DNA from: JACZYA01 sp965247455
Lineage (GTDB): Bacteria; Acidobacteriota; Terriglobia; Acidiferrales; 2-02-FULL-67-57
Direction: 5' to 3'
DNA: 64,000 bases
NCBI GenBank assembly: GCA_965247455.1
Contig: CBDFHE010000017.1
Coordinates: forward strand, 124,001 to 188,000
Positions 36,540 to 45,224 of the stretch are shown here, in pieces (within the stretch, counting starts at the first letter, position 1; each line of letters begins with the position of its first letter). Under the pieces are notes generated by a model, which saw only the letters and a program-made list of their open reading frames with translations, had not been told where the DNA came from and made no database searches. The position numbers and the translations under genes are program-made.

Positions 36540-38405
36540 CTACTCCACTGTTACGCTTTTGGCGAGGTTGCGCGGCTGGTCGACGTCGCAGCCGCGGCGG
36601 ACGGCGATGTGGTAGGCGAGCAGTTGCATGGGGACGGCTTCCAAGATGGGGCTCAACAGTTCGGACGTGGGCGGGAGCTCGAAGACGTGGTCGGCGGCGG
36701 CGCGCACTTCTTGGTCGCCTTCGGTGACGACGGCGACCACGATGCCGTCGCGGGCCTTGACCTCGCGAATGTTGCTGACGGTTTTCTCGTAGCGGGTGAC
36801 CGACTCCGGGTTGCTCCGGTCGCAGGTGGCCAGCACCACCACCGGCAGGTTCTCGTCGATGAGGGCGTTGGGGCCGTGCTTCATCTCCCCGGCCGGGTAG
36901 CCCTCGGCGTGGATGTAGGAAATCTCCTTCAGCTTCAGCGCCCCTTCCAACGCCAGCGGGTAGTGGATGCCGCGGCCCAGAAAAAGAAAGTCGCTGCGGC
37001 GGAAGAAATGCCGGGACAGCTCTTCGATCTCGTCGTCGCGGTGCAGGATCTGCTCCAGCTTGGCCGGAACCTTCAGCAACTCGGCCAGGTAGGGTTGGCT
37101 TTCCACCGGGGTCAGCCGGCCCCGCACCTGGGCCAGGTAGAGCGCCAAAATGTAAAGAGCGGTAAGCTGCGCGGTGAAGGTCTTGGTGGAGGCCACGCCG
37201 ATTTCCGGCCCGGCGTGGGTGTAGAAGGTGCCGTGGGCCTGGCGCGGAATCATGGAACCGACCCCGTTGCAAATGGCCAGGGTCTTCGAGCCTTTTTGTT
37301 GGGCCTCGCGCTGGGCGGCGATGGAGTCGGCGGTCTCGCCCGACTGGCTGATGATGATGGTCAGCGTGCCCCGGTCGATGAGCCGGTCGCGGTAGCGGTA
37401 TTCGGAGGCGTAGTCCACTTCCACCGGCAGCCGCGCCAGCTTCTCGATCATGAACTTGCCGGCCAGCGCCGCATGCCAGGAGGTACCGCAGGCGAGGATC
37501 TTGACTTCCGTGAACCCCCGGAAGTCGGCCTTGCTGATCTCCATCTCGTCGCCCAGGAAAACTGTCCCGCTCTCGCGGCTGATGCGCCCCAGCAGGGTGT
37601 CGCGCACGGCGCGGGGCTGCTCGAAGATTTCTTTCTGCATGAAGTGCTTGAAGCCGCCCTTTTCCGCCTGGATGGGGTCCCAGGTGATGTGTTGCAGCTC
37701 GCGCTGTACGGGCTGGCCGGCAAAATCCAACAGCCGCACGCCGTCGGGCGTCAGCACCGCCAACTCGCCGTCGGCCAGGAAGAAAACGTCGCGGGTGTGG
37801 TAGAGCAGCGCGGGAATGTCGGAGGCCACGAAGTATTCATCCTGGCCCAGTCCGATCACCGCCGGCGGCCCCTGGCGGACGGCGACGATCTTCTTGGGGT
37901 CGCGCGTGGAGAGAATGGCCAGAGCGAAGATGCCGCTCAGTTGCGCGGCGGTGCGGCGCACGGCCTCCTCCAACGCAAGGCCGTTGCTGCGCTGGTACTT
38001 CTCCACCAGATGGGCGATGACTTCGGTGTCGGTCTCGGTTACGAAGCGGTGGCCTTCGCGCTGCAACCCCTCCTTCAAGGGAAGATAGTTTTCGATGATG
38101 CCGTTGTGCACCACCACCACGGTGCCGTCGCAGTCGCGGTGGGGATGGGCGTTCTCTTCGCTGGGCCGGCCGTGAGTGGCCCAGCGAGTGTGCCCGATGC
38201 CGTAGAGCCCGTCCATCGGCTGCAAGCGCAGCGACTCCTCCAGGTTGTAGAGCTTGCCCTCGCAGCGCCGGATGTGCAGCTCGCCGTCCTCGCCCACCAC
38301 CGCGATGCCAGCCGAGTCGTAGCCGCGGTACTCCAGCCGCTTGAGCCCGTCCACCAGTACGGGCACCACCGCCTTCTTGCCGATGTAGCCGACTATCCCG
38401 CACAT
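36540..38405 (-). CDS. glmS: Glutamine-fructose-6-phosphate aminotransferase (isomerizing)
   Basis: A 621-residue enzyme that makes glucosamine-6-phosphate, the first committed step to peptidoglycan and lipopolysaccharide sugars. The N-terminal Cys of MCGIVGYIGKK is the glutaminase nucleophile; GHTRWATHGRPSEENAHPH and GTVVVVHNGIIENY complete that domain. Two SIS sugar-isomerase domains follow (CGTSWHAALAGKFM, SQSGETADSIAAQREA, GRGIHYPLALEGALKLKEIS). It ends in the usual PRNLAKSVTVE. The ATG start gives Met directly before the catalytic Cys, as needed. No glmS ribozyme was seen upstream. Confidence 0.96.
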   Translation of the reverse strand: MCGIVGYIGKKAVVPVLVDGLKRLEYRGYDSAGIAVVGEDGELHIRRCEGKLYNLEESLRLQPMDGLYGIGHTRWATHGRPSEENAHPHRDCDGTVVVVHNGIIENYLPLKEGLQREGHRFVTETDTEVIAHLVEKYQRSNGLALEEAVRRTAAQLSGIFALAILSTRDPKKIVAVRQGPPAVIGLGQDEYFVASDIPALLYHTRDVFFLADGELAVLTPDGVRLLDFAGQPVQRELQHITWDPIQAEKGGFKHFMQKEIFEQPRAVRDTLLGRISRESGTVFLGDEMEISKADFRGFTEVKILACGTSWHAALAGKFMIEKLARLPVEVDYASEYRYRDRLIDRGTLTIIISQSGETADSIAAQREAQQKGSKTLAICNGVGSMIPRQAHGTFYTHAGPEIGVASTKTFTAQLTALYILALYLAQVRGRLTPVESQPYLAELLKVPAKLEQILHRDDEIEELSRHFFRRSDFLFLGRGIHYPLALEGALKLKEISYIHAEGYPAGEMKHGPNALIDENLPVVVLATCDRSNPESVTRYEKTVSNIREVKARDGIVVAVVTEGDQEVRAAADHVFELPPTSELLSPILEAVPMQLLAYHIAVRRGCDVDQPRNLAKSVTVE

Positions 38406-38495
38406 ATCAGCGACCTGCGACCTGTGTCCTGCGACCCGCGAAAGACGTCATGTTCGAAGAAGGCGTAGGCGAGCGAAGCCAGCGTCCTGAAGCCG

Positions 38496-38580
38496 CTCTC
38501 TGTGAGCATCTGTGTGTATCCATGTGCATCTGCCTGCCCTGAGCTTGCCTGCCTAAGGCAGGCTTGTCGAATGGGTGGTT
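38496..38580. repeat. Dispersed repeat, family C (CATCTGCCTGCCCTGAGC type)
   Basis: Runs GTGAGCATCTGTGTGTATCC to CATCTGCCTGCCCTGAGCTT, then GTCGAATGGGTGGTTTC. Similar stretches occur near 40788, 44040-44110 and 44265-44320, and its core recurs in frame inside two coding genes. Confidence 0.75.
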
Positions 38581-38823
38581 TCACTCTTCGATCTCGCAGC
38601 GGAACTCTTCAATCACGGGATTGGTCAGCACCTCGCGCGCCACCCGCTCGACTTCTTGCCGGACCTGCTCGGGCGAGGCGCCGTTCAGCTCCAGCTCAAA
38701 CACCTTCCCCTGGCGCACGCCCTTGATGTCCCGGAAGCCCAGTCCGCTCACCGCTTGCAGGATGGCTTGCCCTTGCGGATCGAGCACCGTCTTTTTCAAC
38801 GTAACGTAAACTCGTGCCTTCAT
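38581..38823 (-). CDS. purS: Phosphoribosylformylglycinamidine synthase subunit PurS
   Basis: An 80-residue protein matching PurS: MKARVYVTLKKTVLDPQGQA, the family GLGFRDIKGVRQGKVFEL and LLTNPVIEEF-like VLTNPVIEEFRCEIE. In bacteria with split PurL, PurS bridges PurL and PurQ in the fourth step of purine synthesis. purQ and purL are not adjacent, so the complex genes must lie elsewhere. It sits between glmS and a repeat; the length is normal. Confidence 0.92.
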   Translation of the reverse strand: MKARVYVTLKKTVLDPQGQAILQAVSGLGFRDIKGVRQGKVFELELNGASPEQVRQEVERVAREVLTNPVIEEFRCEIEE

Positions 38824-38988
38824 CCCTGTTGCCGTCTCCGCCCCCCCCCGACCTGAAATCTCTGGCCGCTATTGTAGCGCAAGCCGCCCCGCTTGTCCTA
38901 AGCGTAGTCTAAGGGCGCATCCCAGCGTGGGTCACTGCTTCGTCCGTGCTAGAATCCTGCTGCAGGGGAACCCCCAAAAGCAGACGCC

Positions 38989-40020
38989 ATGCTGCCTTTC
39001 AAGCTGGTCTACAGCAACGGCTACGACTTGAACCTGGGCGACCACGTCTTCCCCTCCGTCAAGTACAAGCTCATCCACCAGAAGTGCTTGGAGGAAGGCA
39101 TCGCCACCCCCGACGACTTCCTCCAGCCCCAGCCCGCCCCCGACGAAGACCTGCTCCGCGTCCACTCGCGCGAGTGGGTCCGCAAGATGAAAGAAGGCAA
39201 GCTCTCGATCCAAGAAATCATGCGGCTAGAAGTCCCTTACTCGCCGCAATTCGCGCGTGCCTGCTGGCTTTCGGCTGGCGGCTCCACCTTGGCCGCCCGC
39301 CGCGCGCTCACCGACGGCTGCAGCTTCAACTTCGGCGGCGGCTTCCACCACGCCTACCCCGACCACGGCGAAGGCTTCTGCGCCCTGAACGATGTCGCCG
39401 TCGCACTCCGCCGCCTGCAGGCCGACGGCGCCATCCGCACTGCAATGGTGGTGGACCTCGACGTCCACCACGGCAACGGCACCGCCGCCATCTTCGCCGG
39501 CGCCGACACCGTCTTCACCCTCTCAATGCATCAAGAGAACAACTACCCCTACCCCAAGCCGCCCTCCGACCTCGACGTCGGCCTCGACGACTTCACCGGC
39601 GACACCGACTACCTCCGCTCGCTCCGCGACACCCTCGACCGCGCCTTCCACCTCTTCACCACCGACTTCTACCCTAAAGTCGTCTCCCGTACCGACCCCG
39701 CCAAAGAACGACAGCTTGGAAGCGGTGTTCAGCACCCGCCTGCGAGGAAAGCAGTGCCCCAGCCCGACCTCATCTACTACCTCGCCGGCGCCGACCCCTA
39801 CCGCCAAGACCAGCTCGGCGGCCTGGCCCTGACGGTGGAAGGTCTGCAGGAACGCGACCGCATCGTCCTCGACGCTGCCCGCTCGCGCTCCATTCCCGCC
39901 GCCGTTACTTTCGCCGGGGGCTACGCCCGCAACACCGCCGACACCATCCAAATTCACACCAACACCATCCTCGCCGCCCGCACCATTTTTGGAAAAGGTG
40001 GTCCTGCTGGAAGAACTTAA
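38989..40020 (+). CDS. Histone-deacetylase-family amidohydrolase
   Basis: A 343-residue zinc amidohydrolase of the AcuC/APAH/HDAC superfamily. Active-site motifs are FGGGFHHAYPDHGEGFC (the His-His pair), VVDLDVHHGNGTAAIF (Asp and His zinc ligands) and LAGADPYRQDQLGG (zinc Asp). The enzyme would remove acetyl groups from lysine, polyamines or a small molecule. About 28 residues (KVVSRTDPAKERQLGSG ... RKAV) are inserted between the helix before the zinc Asp and PDLIYYLAGADP, where relatives are shorter. ATG 38989 starts close to the usual N-terminal (LVYSNGYDLNLGDHVFP). Confidence 0.86.
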   Translation: MLPFKLVYSNGYDLNLGDHVFPSVKYKLIHQKCLEEGIATPDDFLQPQPAPDEDLLRVHSREWVRKMKEGKLSIQEIMRLEVPYSPQFARACWLSAGGSTLAARRALTDGCSFNFGGGFHHAYPDHGEGFCALNDVAVALRRLQADGAIRTAMVVDLDVHHGNGTAAIFAGADTVFTLSMHQENNYPYPKPPSDLDVGLDDFTGDTDYLRSLRDTLDRAFHLFTTDFYPKVVSRTDPAKERQLGSGVQHPPARKAVPQPDLIYYLAGADPYRQDQLGGLALTVEGLQERDRIVLDAARSRSIPAAVTFAGGYARNTADTIQIHTNTILAARTIFGKGGPAGRT

Positions 40021-40438
40021 ACAACATCACACCGAGCCCCCAGGCCCCTGCCTGGGAGATATTGATCACCCTTTCCCGGTGGCGGGGGCCACCGGGCTCG
40101 GTGTTGGAGAAAGCGCCACGGACAGTTCGTGGAGCCAACAGGAACACCTCCGCCGCAGAAAAGGGTAAACTAAGAACGGAGGAGACAGCCTTGGCCTGTC
40201 ATTCCGAGGAGCTTGCGAAGGAAACCCCGCCGGTACCCGATGCCACTGACCATCTCCTCCCAATCCTTGTGGGGCGGGGTTTTAACCCCGCCATCCTCCG
40301 TTCCCACAATCAATCCGCTTCCTTGCTGCCGTAGGCCGTTGCGTAGTCCCAAAGGACGGAGCAACAAAACATCGGCAAACAGAACCTTTCCGCGCCCCCG
40401 CCCTGGTGTATTAAGCTAAACTCGGAGTGAGGAAACTG
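40021..40438. other. Repeat-filled intergenic stretch
   Basis: About 420 bases with no gene. It holds a family B inverted repeat (40029-40103), a fragment of family A (TGTCATTCCGAGGAGC near 40196), and a short inverted pair CCCCGCC near 40235 and GGCGGGG near 40268. No promoter is evident. Confidence 0.7.
40029..40103. repeat. Intergenic hairpin repeat, family B
   Basis: Ends CACCGAGCCC (40029-40038) and GGGCTCGGTG (40094-40103) are perfect inverted repeats; inside lie CCCCAGGC and GCGGGGGCC arms. Related sequences lie near 40889, 41787 and 58427. Confidence 0.85.
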
Positions 40439-40783
40439 ATGGAAGAGCTGCCGCTGGCGATCCAACTGAAGCTGCGGGAGACTTGTCCCGCCTGCCCTGA
40501 GCCTGTCCCGAGTGGAGTTGAGGAGCGAAGTCGAGGGATGCCCGGCGCGGAGAGCGGGGTGCAAGAGGTGGACGTGCTGCTGGAAGACGGCCGCACCATC
40601 GAAGGCGTGCGGGTGGTGGACTGCACCTATGTGGACGACGATCGCTTCGAGGCCCACTTGGTCGCCGACGTCCTCCTGCCCGAAACGCCCGTCAGCCCTT
40701 GGCGCGCGTTGTGGCTCTTGGGCTTGCTGCTGCTCGGCATCATGGCGATGTTCTATTTCATCCGCCAAATCCAGCCGCAATAG
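40439..40783 (+). CDS. Small single-pass membrane protein, function unknown
   Basis: A 114-residue protein with one C-terminal membrane helix (LWLLGLLLLGIMAMFYFI) and a soluble front (VDVLLEDGRTIEGVRVVDCTY). I do not recognise a family. ATG 40439 has GAGG six bases upstream. About 17 codons (PACPEPVPSGVEERSRG) are made from the dispersed repeat CCTGCCCTGAGC ... GTCGAGGG at 40491-40540, inserted in frame. A real but fast-evolving or pseudogenising gene is possible. Confidence 0.55.
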   Translation: MEELPLAIQLKLRETCPACPEPVPSGVEERSRGMPGAESGVQEVDVLLEDGRTIEGVRVVDCTYVDDDRFEAHLVADVLLPETPVSPWRALWLLGLLLLGIMAMFYFIRQIQPQ

Positions 40784-40943
40784 CTGGAACCACCCGTTCG
40801 ACAAGCCTGCCCGCCGCGGCGGGCAGGCAAGCTCAGGGCAGACAGCTGCACACTGATAAACACAGATAGGGAGGGTAAGATAGCGGACTTGTCCCGGCGG
40901 CAGGGGCCACCGGGCTCGGTGTAAACGCCTTGGAGGTTTGCCG

Positions 40944-41762
40944 ATGAAAGCACGCTTTTTAATCCTTTGCTTCGTTTGTTTCCTTTGTGTCCTTCCTGCC
41001 TCCTCTCAGCTTCCCAGCCGCTGGATGGATGAACTGAACTGGCTGGAGTTCCGCGAAATCGTCCCGGCGAAGACCAAGACCGTCCTCCTCACCACCGGCA
41101 CGCTCGAGCCCCACGGCGTCATCAACAACGGCGCCGACAACCTGGCTCCGGTGAAGATCGCCGAAGCCATCGCCGAAGAAGTCAACGCGCTGATCGCGCC
41201 GCACATTCCCTACGGCGTCACCGGCGGCCTGGCACCCTACCCCGGCGCCACCCACATCCCGGAAAAAATCTATGCACCCTACGTCCGCGCCGTGTTGCTC
41301 AGCCTGGTGCGCAACCAGTTCAAGAACATCGTCATCGTCAACGGCCACGGCGACCCGCAGACCGCCGTACTGCAACGGGTCGCGCGCGCAGTGGCCATCG
41401 AGCACGACGTCAACACGCTGGTGGTGAACTGGTGGGCGGCCTGCTCCAACGCTGCGCTGACAGTCTTCGGCAACCCCGGCGGCCACGCGGGTGAAAACGA
41501 AACCGCCTTCATCCAGGCCATCAACCCCGCGCTGGTGAAAAAAGAGCGCCTGCCGGAAGTGACCGTCTCGCCCAACCCGGCCCCGGGCGCGTGGTCGGCC
41601 ACGCCCGCGCCCTCTTCCATCGGGCTCTACCAGCGCGGCACCGGCGCGCCCACCGACTTCGACCAAGCCAAGGCCGACGACTACTTCCGCCGCGTCACCT
41701 CCTGTGTCGCCCATCTGGTCAAAGGTACCTTGGGCAAGTGGGAAGCCGCCGGCTTCAACTAG
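40944..41762 (+). CDS. Secreted creatininase-family protein
   Basis: A 272-residue protein with a signal peptide (FLILCFVCFLCVLPASSQL) and a creatinine amidohydrolase fold: TTGTLEPHGVINNGAD (Glu, His, Asp metal ligands), PYGVTGGLAPYPGA, IVIVNGHGDPQTAV and GGHAGENETAF. Members hydrolyse cyclic amides or process small metabolites using two metals. Export is unusual for cytoplasmic creatininase but fits a periplasmic amidohydrolase; the substrate is unknown. ATG 40944 has GGAGG seven bases before it. Confidence 0.82.
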   Translation: MKARFLILCFVCFLCVLPASSQLPSRWMDELNWLEFREIVPAKTKTVLLTTGTLEPHGVINNGADNLAPVKIAEAIAEEVNALIAPHIPYGVTGGLAPYPGATHIPEKIYAPYVRAVLLSLVRNQFKNIVIVNGHGDPQTAVLQRVARAVAIEHDVNTLVVNWWAACSNAALTVFGNPGGHAGENETAFIQAINPALVKKERLPEVTVSPNPAPGAWSATPAPSSIGLYQRGTGAPTDFDQAKADDYFRRVTSCVAHLVKGTLGKWEAAGFN

Positions 41763-41786
41763 CCTGTTTGCCTCAGGTCTTCTAAG

Positions 41787-41885
41787 TCGAGCCCCCAGGC
41801 CCTTCAGGGCGAGCCTTCAGGACGAGCCCCTGCCTGGGGGGCAGTCGGCGAGCTCTCCCGGCGGCAGGGGCCGCCGGGTTCAGTG
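41787..41885. repeat. Intergenic hairpin repeat, family B
   Basis: GTCGAGCCCCCAGGC and a downstream CCGGCGGCAGGGGCCGCCGGG form nested imperfect inverted repeats, with CCTTCAGG-type inner blocks like those near 60715. Confidence 0.75.
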
Positions 41886-41981
41886 TGAGCTTTGTCGCTG
41901 GTAGCGGCGATGCCCGTACGGGCATCGTCGGCCTGTTCCCCAATGCCCGTTCAGCCAACGGGCTTTCGCCCGTGGGACTCA

Positions 41982-42977
41982 TTAGTGGTGGGTTTCGAGG
42001 ACGCGGGCGGTGGCGAAGTCCCACAAGATGAGCACCTGTCCCTGGTGGTCCTCGCCCACGCCCAGCAGGAACTTTCCGTCCGGGCTTTGCCGCACCAGAT
42101 ACAGCACCAGCACCTCCTCGGGCGGCTCGAACACGCGCAGGGCCTCGGCGTCACTGGTGCGATAGAGACCGGCGATGCGGAAGGGCTGCACCAGCGCCAG
42201 CAGCGCCGCGCCGCCCCCCGCGAACTCGACGCCGTAGCCCGACCGGCGCCAGTGCAGTTGCCCCCGGTCGTCCAGCAGCAGCACCTCGGCTTCGACCCCG
42301 GCACCATCTTCGGCGTCGCTCTCGCGCACCTGCGTTGCCAGCACGTGCCGACCGTCGGGGCTGAGGTCCACCACCACGTTCTGCGCGCTGGTGTCCGGTT
42401 TCCCGCCCACTGTGCGCGGCAGACCGAAGCGGTGCAACGCCTCCCGCCGCTCGATGTCCCACAGCACCGCGCGCCCATCGGAAAAAGCGCTCAGCAGGCG
42501 CACGCCGGCGGCGGAAAACACCAGTCGCTCGACCGGGCTGACGGGCTCAATAGCCAAGTCAGCCCACAGCTCCCGTCCTTCCACCGCCCACAGCAAAATA
42601 TGGCCTTCAGCGGTGCCCGCCGCCAGCGTTGCCCCTTCAAGCGACCAGGCCAGCACTCCAACCGTGAGCCCCGCCGGGGGCTCCAGTCGCCCTTGAAGGT
42701 CCAACCCTGGATAGCTCCGCAGCTCTATCCAGCGCCCGCGCGCCAATGCCAGCCGCTTACCCTTGGGGCTGAGCGCGAAGGTGGCTTCGGTTTCGCCCAG
42801 CAGCTCTTCTTCGCCGGTCGCGAGATCAAATCGTGCCAGCAAGCCGCCGACGCCGATCAGCACTTCCGTGTCGCCCACCCACGCCACCACCGGGGCACGC
42901 TGCGCCTGTACCGGCAGGCACAACGCCGCTACCAACAGAAGCACAGAACGCTCTGGCAATCGGAACTGCGTAAGCAT
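41982..42977 (-). CDS. Secreted beta-propeller (WD40-like) protein
   Basis: A 331-residue exported protein with signal peptide (RSVLLLVAALCLPVQAQ) and repeated four-stranded blades: VVAWVGDTEVLIGVGGLLARFDL, LAAGTAEGHILLWAVEGREL, RLLSAFSDGRAVLWDIERR, VVVDLSPDGRHVLATQV, LLGVGEDHQGQVLILWDF. The blades end in WD or WA pairs as in WD40/eukaryotic-like quinoprotein repeats. It probably binds a partner or polymer in the periplasm; no enzyme motif is visible. ATG 42977 puts the signal peptide at the N terminus; a TTG further upstream is possible. Confidence 0.72.
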   Translation of the reverse strand: MLTQFRLPERSVLLLVAALCLPVQAQRAPVVAWVGDTEVLIGVGGLLARFDLATGEEELLGETEATFALSPKGKRLALARGRWIELRSYPGLDLQGRLEPPAGLTVGVLAWSLEGATLAAGTAEGHILLWAVEGRELWADLAIEPVSPVERLVFSAAGVRLLSAFSDGRAVLWDIERREALHRFGLPRTVGGKPDTSAQNVVVDLSPDGRHVLATQVRESDAEDGAGVEAEVLLLDDRGQLHWRRSGYGVEFAGGGAALLALVQPFRIAGLYRTSDAEALRVFEPPEEVLVLYLVRQSPDGKFLLGVGEDHQGQVLILWDFATARVLETHH

Positions 42978-43092
42978 AAAGACGCTAGTGTACCGCAACC
43001 GTACACCCGCACGTTGATTTGCGCCCCCGGCAGGACTATCGTCACCGCACGGTACGCTTGGTAAACCGCTTTTATCCAGGAGGAGGCCGGCC

Positions 43093-43377
43093 GTGAACCG
43101 CGTTGCCCTCTTGCTCTTTTTCCTGCTGTCCTGCTGGCTGGCTGCGCCCGCTGCCGCAGACGATCGCGTGCAGTTCTTGCAGCTTGTCCTGGCCTACAGG
43201 CAAGGCGTTCACCCCCCTATGCTGCTGGGAAGCAGACCGAAATCAGTCGCTTGCCCCAACCACTTTTTGCTGGACGGAACCCGCGGTCCGCGCCTTCAGC
43301 CACCCAAGGCTTCTTCCGCCTGCGCGCGCGTCCAGCGGAACAACCGTGCCACCTCCCGCGGCTCGGCACGGGGATAG
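43093..43377 (+). pseudogene. Probable truncated secreted protein
   Basis: A frame with a clear AGGAGG site and GTG 43093 starting a signal peptide (ALLLFFLLSCWLAAPAAA). After about 50 residues (DDRVQFLQLVLAYRQG) it runs into the region antisense to the next gene and ends at 43377. The tail looks non-coding, so this is probably the head of a broken gene. Confidence 0.45.
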
Positions 43378-44036
43378 TGCTCGCGGTAGCGCGCGGCGAT
43401 CCGGCCGCGGGCTTTTTCAGGTGTAAGCTTCCCGGCGGCGCGAACCGCTTTGGGGAAGGCGCGCGCGGTGAGCTGATAGACGGCGCTCTCCCAGGCGCGG
43501 GTTTCGGCCTTGGTGCCCCAGTGCACAATCAGCAGGCGCTGCTGCAACTCCACCAGCGCGCGCTTGAAGCGCCGGTTGCCGCGCTTCGACTCCCAGCCCA
43601 GCCCATAGCGCAGCTCCAGTGTCGCCTGCGGCCCGCGCTTGGCCAACTCACGACAAATAGCGTGCGCGTCGGCGGTAATTTTTCCTTCGTGGTAGAGCCG
43701 TTTGAACTCGTCCGACGTGTCGTGGTTGCCTTCCAGGCAGTAGAAGCAGGCGAGAAACTCCAGCGAGAGCAACGAGCCTTTGCCCCGGAAATACTTACCG
43801 TAGTAGGTCAGTCCTTTCCGCGGCAGCTCGTCCTTCCACGCCCACAAGCGCTCGGCGTCTTTGTCCCAGGCGGCGACCAGGCAGAAGCCCTGCGGCCTGC
43901 CCTGAGCAGAGCCGAAGGGCGACTTGCCCTTCAGCGCGCCCCACAGGCTCGGCAGGCGCAGTCCTTTGATGGGAAACAACAGGCAGAACCCAAAGCGGTC
44001 AATCGCGCGTGCCGCCTGTCCAATCGTCCGAATCAT
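43296..44036 (-). CDS. AlkZ-related/conserved protein of unknown function
   Basis: A 246-residue basic protein. Its start (MIRTIGQAARAIDRFGFCLLFPI) and the segments KGLTYYGKYFRGKGSLLSLEF and KRGNRRFKRALVELQQRLLIV resemble the winged-helix proteins related to the crosslink-repair glycosylase AlkZ/YcaQ, but lack the catalytic motif I can be sure of. ATG 44036 is chosen; the in-frame codons before it are part of a repeat. Within it, about 12 codons (KSPFGSAQGRPQG) derive from a dispersed repeat (43889-43926). The activity is unknown. Confidence 0.5.
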   Translation of the reverse strand: MIRTIGQAARAIDRFGFCLLFPIKGLRLPSLWGALKGKSPFGSAQGRPQGFCLVAAWDKDAERLWAWKDELPRKGLTYYGKYFRGKGSLLSLEFLACFYCLEGNHDTSDEFKRLYHEGKITADAHAICRELAKRGPQATLELRYGLGWESKRGNRRFKRALVELQQRLLIVHWGTKAETRAWESAVYQLTARAFPKAVRAAGKLTPEKARGRIAARYREHYPRAEPREVARLFRWTRAQAEEALGG

Positions 44037-44313
44037 GGCTGGAACCACCGATTCACACGGATGAACACAGATTACTCCAATGAATCAGTGTGTATCCGTG
44101 TGCATCTGTGGTTTCTCTTTGTGGGTCGTGGCTTTAGCCGCTGAGGTACAATCTTTTTTGCTTTGTACGCTTGGACTTCAGGGGCTAAAGCTCCCTGTTT
44201 TGCCCAAGTGGGGATGTCGCGCCTGAAGGCGCGACCCACAAAGCTGCTAGGCAAGAGAAAGCAGTGTGTATCTGTGTGCATCTGCCTGCCCTGAACGCAG
44301 TCGAAGGGTGGTT
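44037..44313. repeat. Repeat-filled intergenic stretch (families C and another hairpin)
   Basis: Contains family C sequence near 44040-44110 and 44265-44313, and a perfect 12-bp inverted repeat, CTTTGTGGGTCG (44117-44128) with CGACCCACAAAG (44232-44243), enclosing about 100 bases. No gene is seen. Confidence 0.75.
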
Positions 44314-45138
44314 TCACCGAGCAGGGTTGAAAGAGCCCTGGCGGTAGCCTTCCAGATCGAGGGTGACGAACTTGAAGCCCAGGCCCTTGAAGATTTCGGC
44401 GAACTTCTGCGTCATCTCCGGCGTCAGCGCGCGCGGCAGCTCGTCGGTCGCAATCTCAATCCGCACCAGCTCTCCGTGGTAACGCGCCCGCACTTTGCGA
44501 AAACCGAGCGCGCGCAGGGCCGCCTCGCCTTGCTCCACCTGCTTCAGGTTCTCTTCCGTCACCTCAACTCCATGTGCGACGCGCGAGGCCAAGCAGGCCG
44601 CCGCCGGCTTGTCCCAGGTTTCGAGGTTCGCCTGCCGCGAGAGCTCCCGTATCTCCGCCTTGGTCAAGCCGGCGTCCAGCAGCGGCGTCAGCACCCGATG
44701 CTCGCGCGCCGCCTGCTGGCCGGGGCGGAAATCGCCCTGGTCGTCCACGTTGACGCCGTAAGCGACGGCGGCGATGCCGCGCTTGCGCGCCAACTGACCG
44801 AGCTTGGTGAATAACTCGTCCTTGCAATGGTAGCAGCGGTCGGGGCTGTTGACCACGTAGAGCGGGTTGGCCAACTCTTCGGTGCGGATGAACTCGTGCG
44901 CGATGCCGTGCCGCCGGACGAACGATTCTACTTCGCGGCGCTCACTCGCAGGCAGCGAGGCACTCACCGCCGTCACGGACAATGCCCGTTCCCCCAGCGC
45001 CTGCCGCGCCGCCCACGCCAGGTAAGCCGAATCCGTCCCCCCCGACAGCGAGACAATCACCGACGGCAACTCCTGCAACTCTGCCAACAGTCGTCGCTCT
45101 TTCGCTACAACCGTTTCTATGATGGCACTCGCGGTCAT
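44314..45138 (-). CDS. larE: ATP-dependent sacrificial sulfur transferase LarE
   Basis: A 274-residue PP-loop enzyme that gives sulfur to a pyridinium cofactor precursor of the nickel-pincer (NPN) group used by lactate racemase and relatives. The PP-loop is IVSLSGGTDSAYLAWA (about residue 30), followed by NSPDRCYHCKDELF and AYGVNVDDQGDFRPGQQAA, and the key Cys is in DKPAAACLASRVAHG, which in studied LarE gives up its sulfur. The partners larB and larC are not next to it. ATG 45138 is used. Length matches the family. Confidence 0.9.
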   Translation of the reverse strand: MTASAIIETVVAKERRLLAELQELPSVIVSLSGGTDSAYLAWAARQALGERALSVTAVSASLPASERREVESFVRRHGIAHEFIRTEELANPLYVVNSPDRCYHCKDELFTKLGQLARKRGIAAVAYGVNVDDQGDFRPGQQAAREHRVLTPLLDAGLTKAEIRELSRQANLETWDKPAAACLASRVAHGVEVTEENLKQVEQGEAALRALGFRKVRARYHGELVRIEIATDELPRALTPEMTQKFAEIFKGLGFKFVTLDLEGYRQGSFNPAR

Positions 45139-45224
45139 GGTCAAAGAAGGCCAGGGAGAACTTATACAAGGCGCTATTCTGCCACGCAGGCTTGCAGATT
45201 GCTACCGAGGATGGCCCGTGGCCA

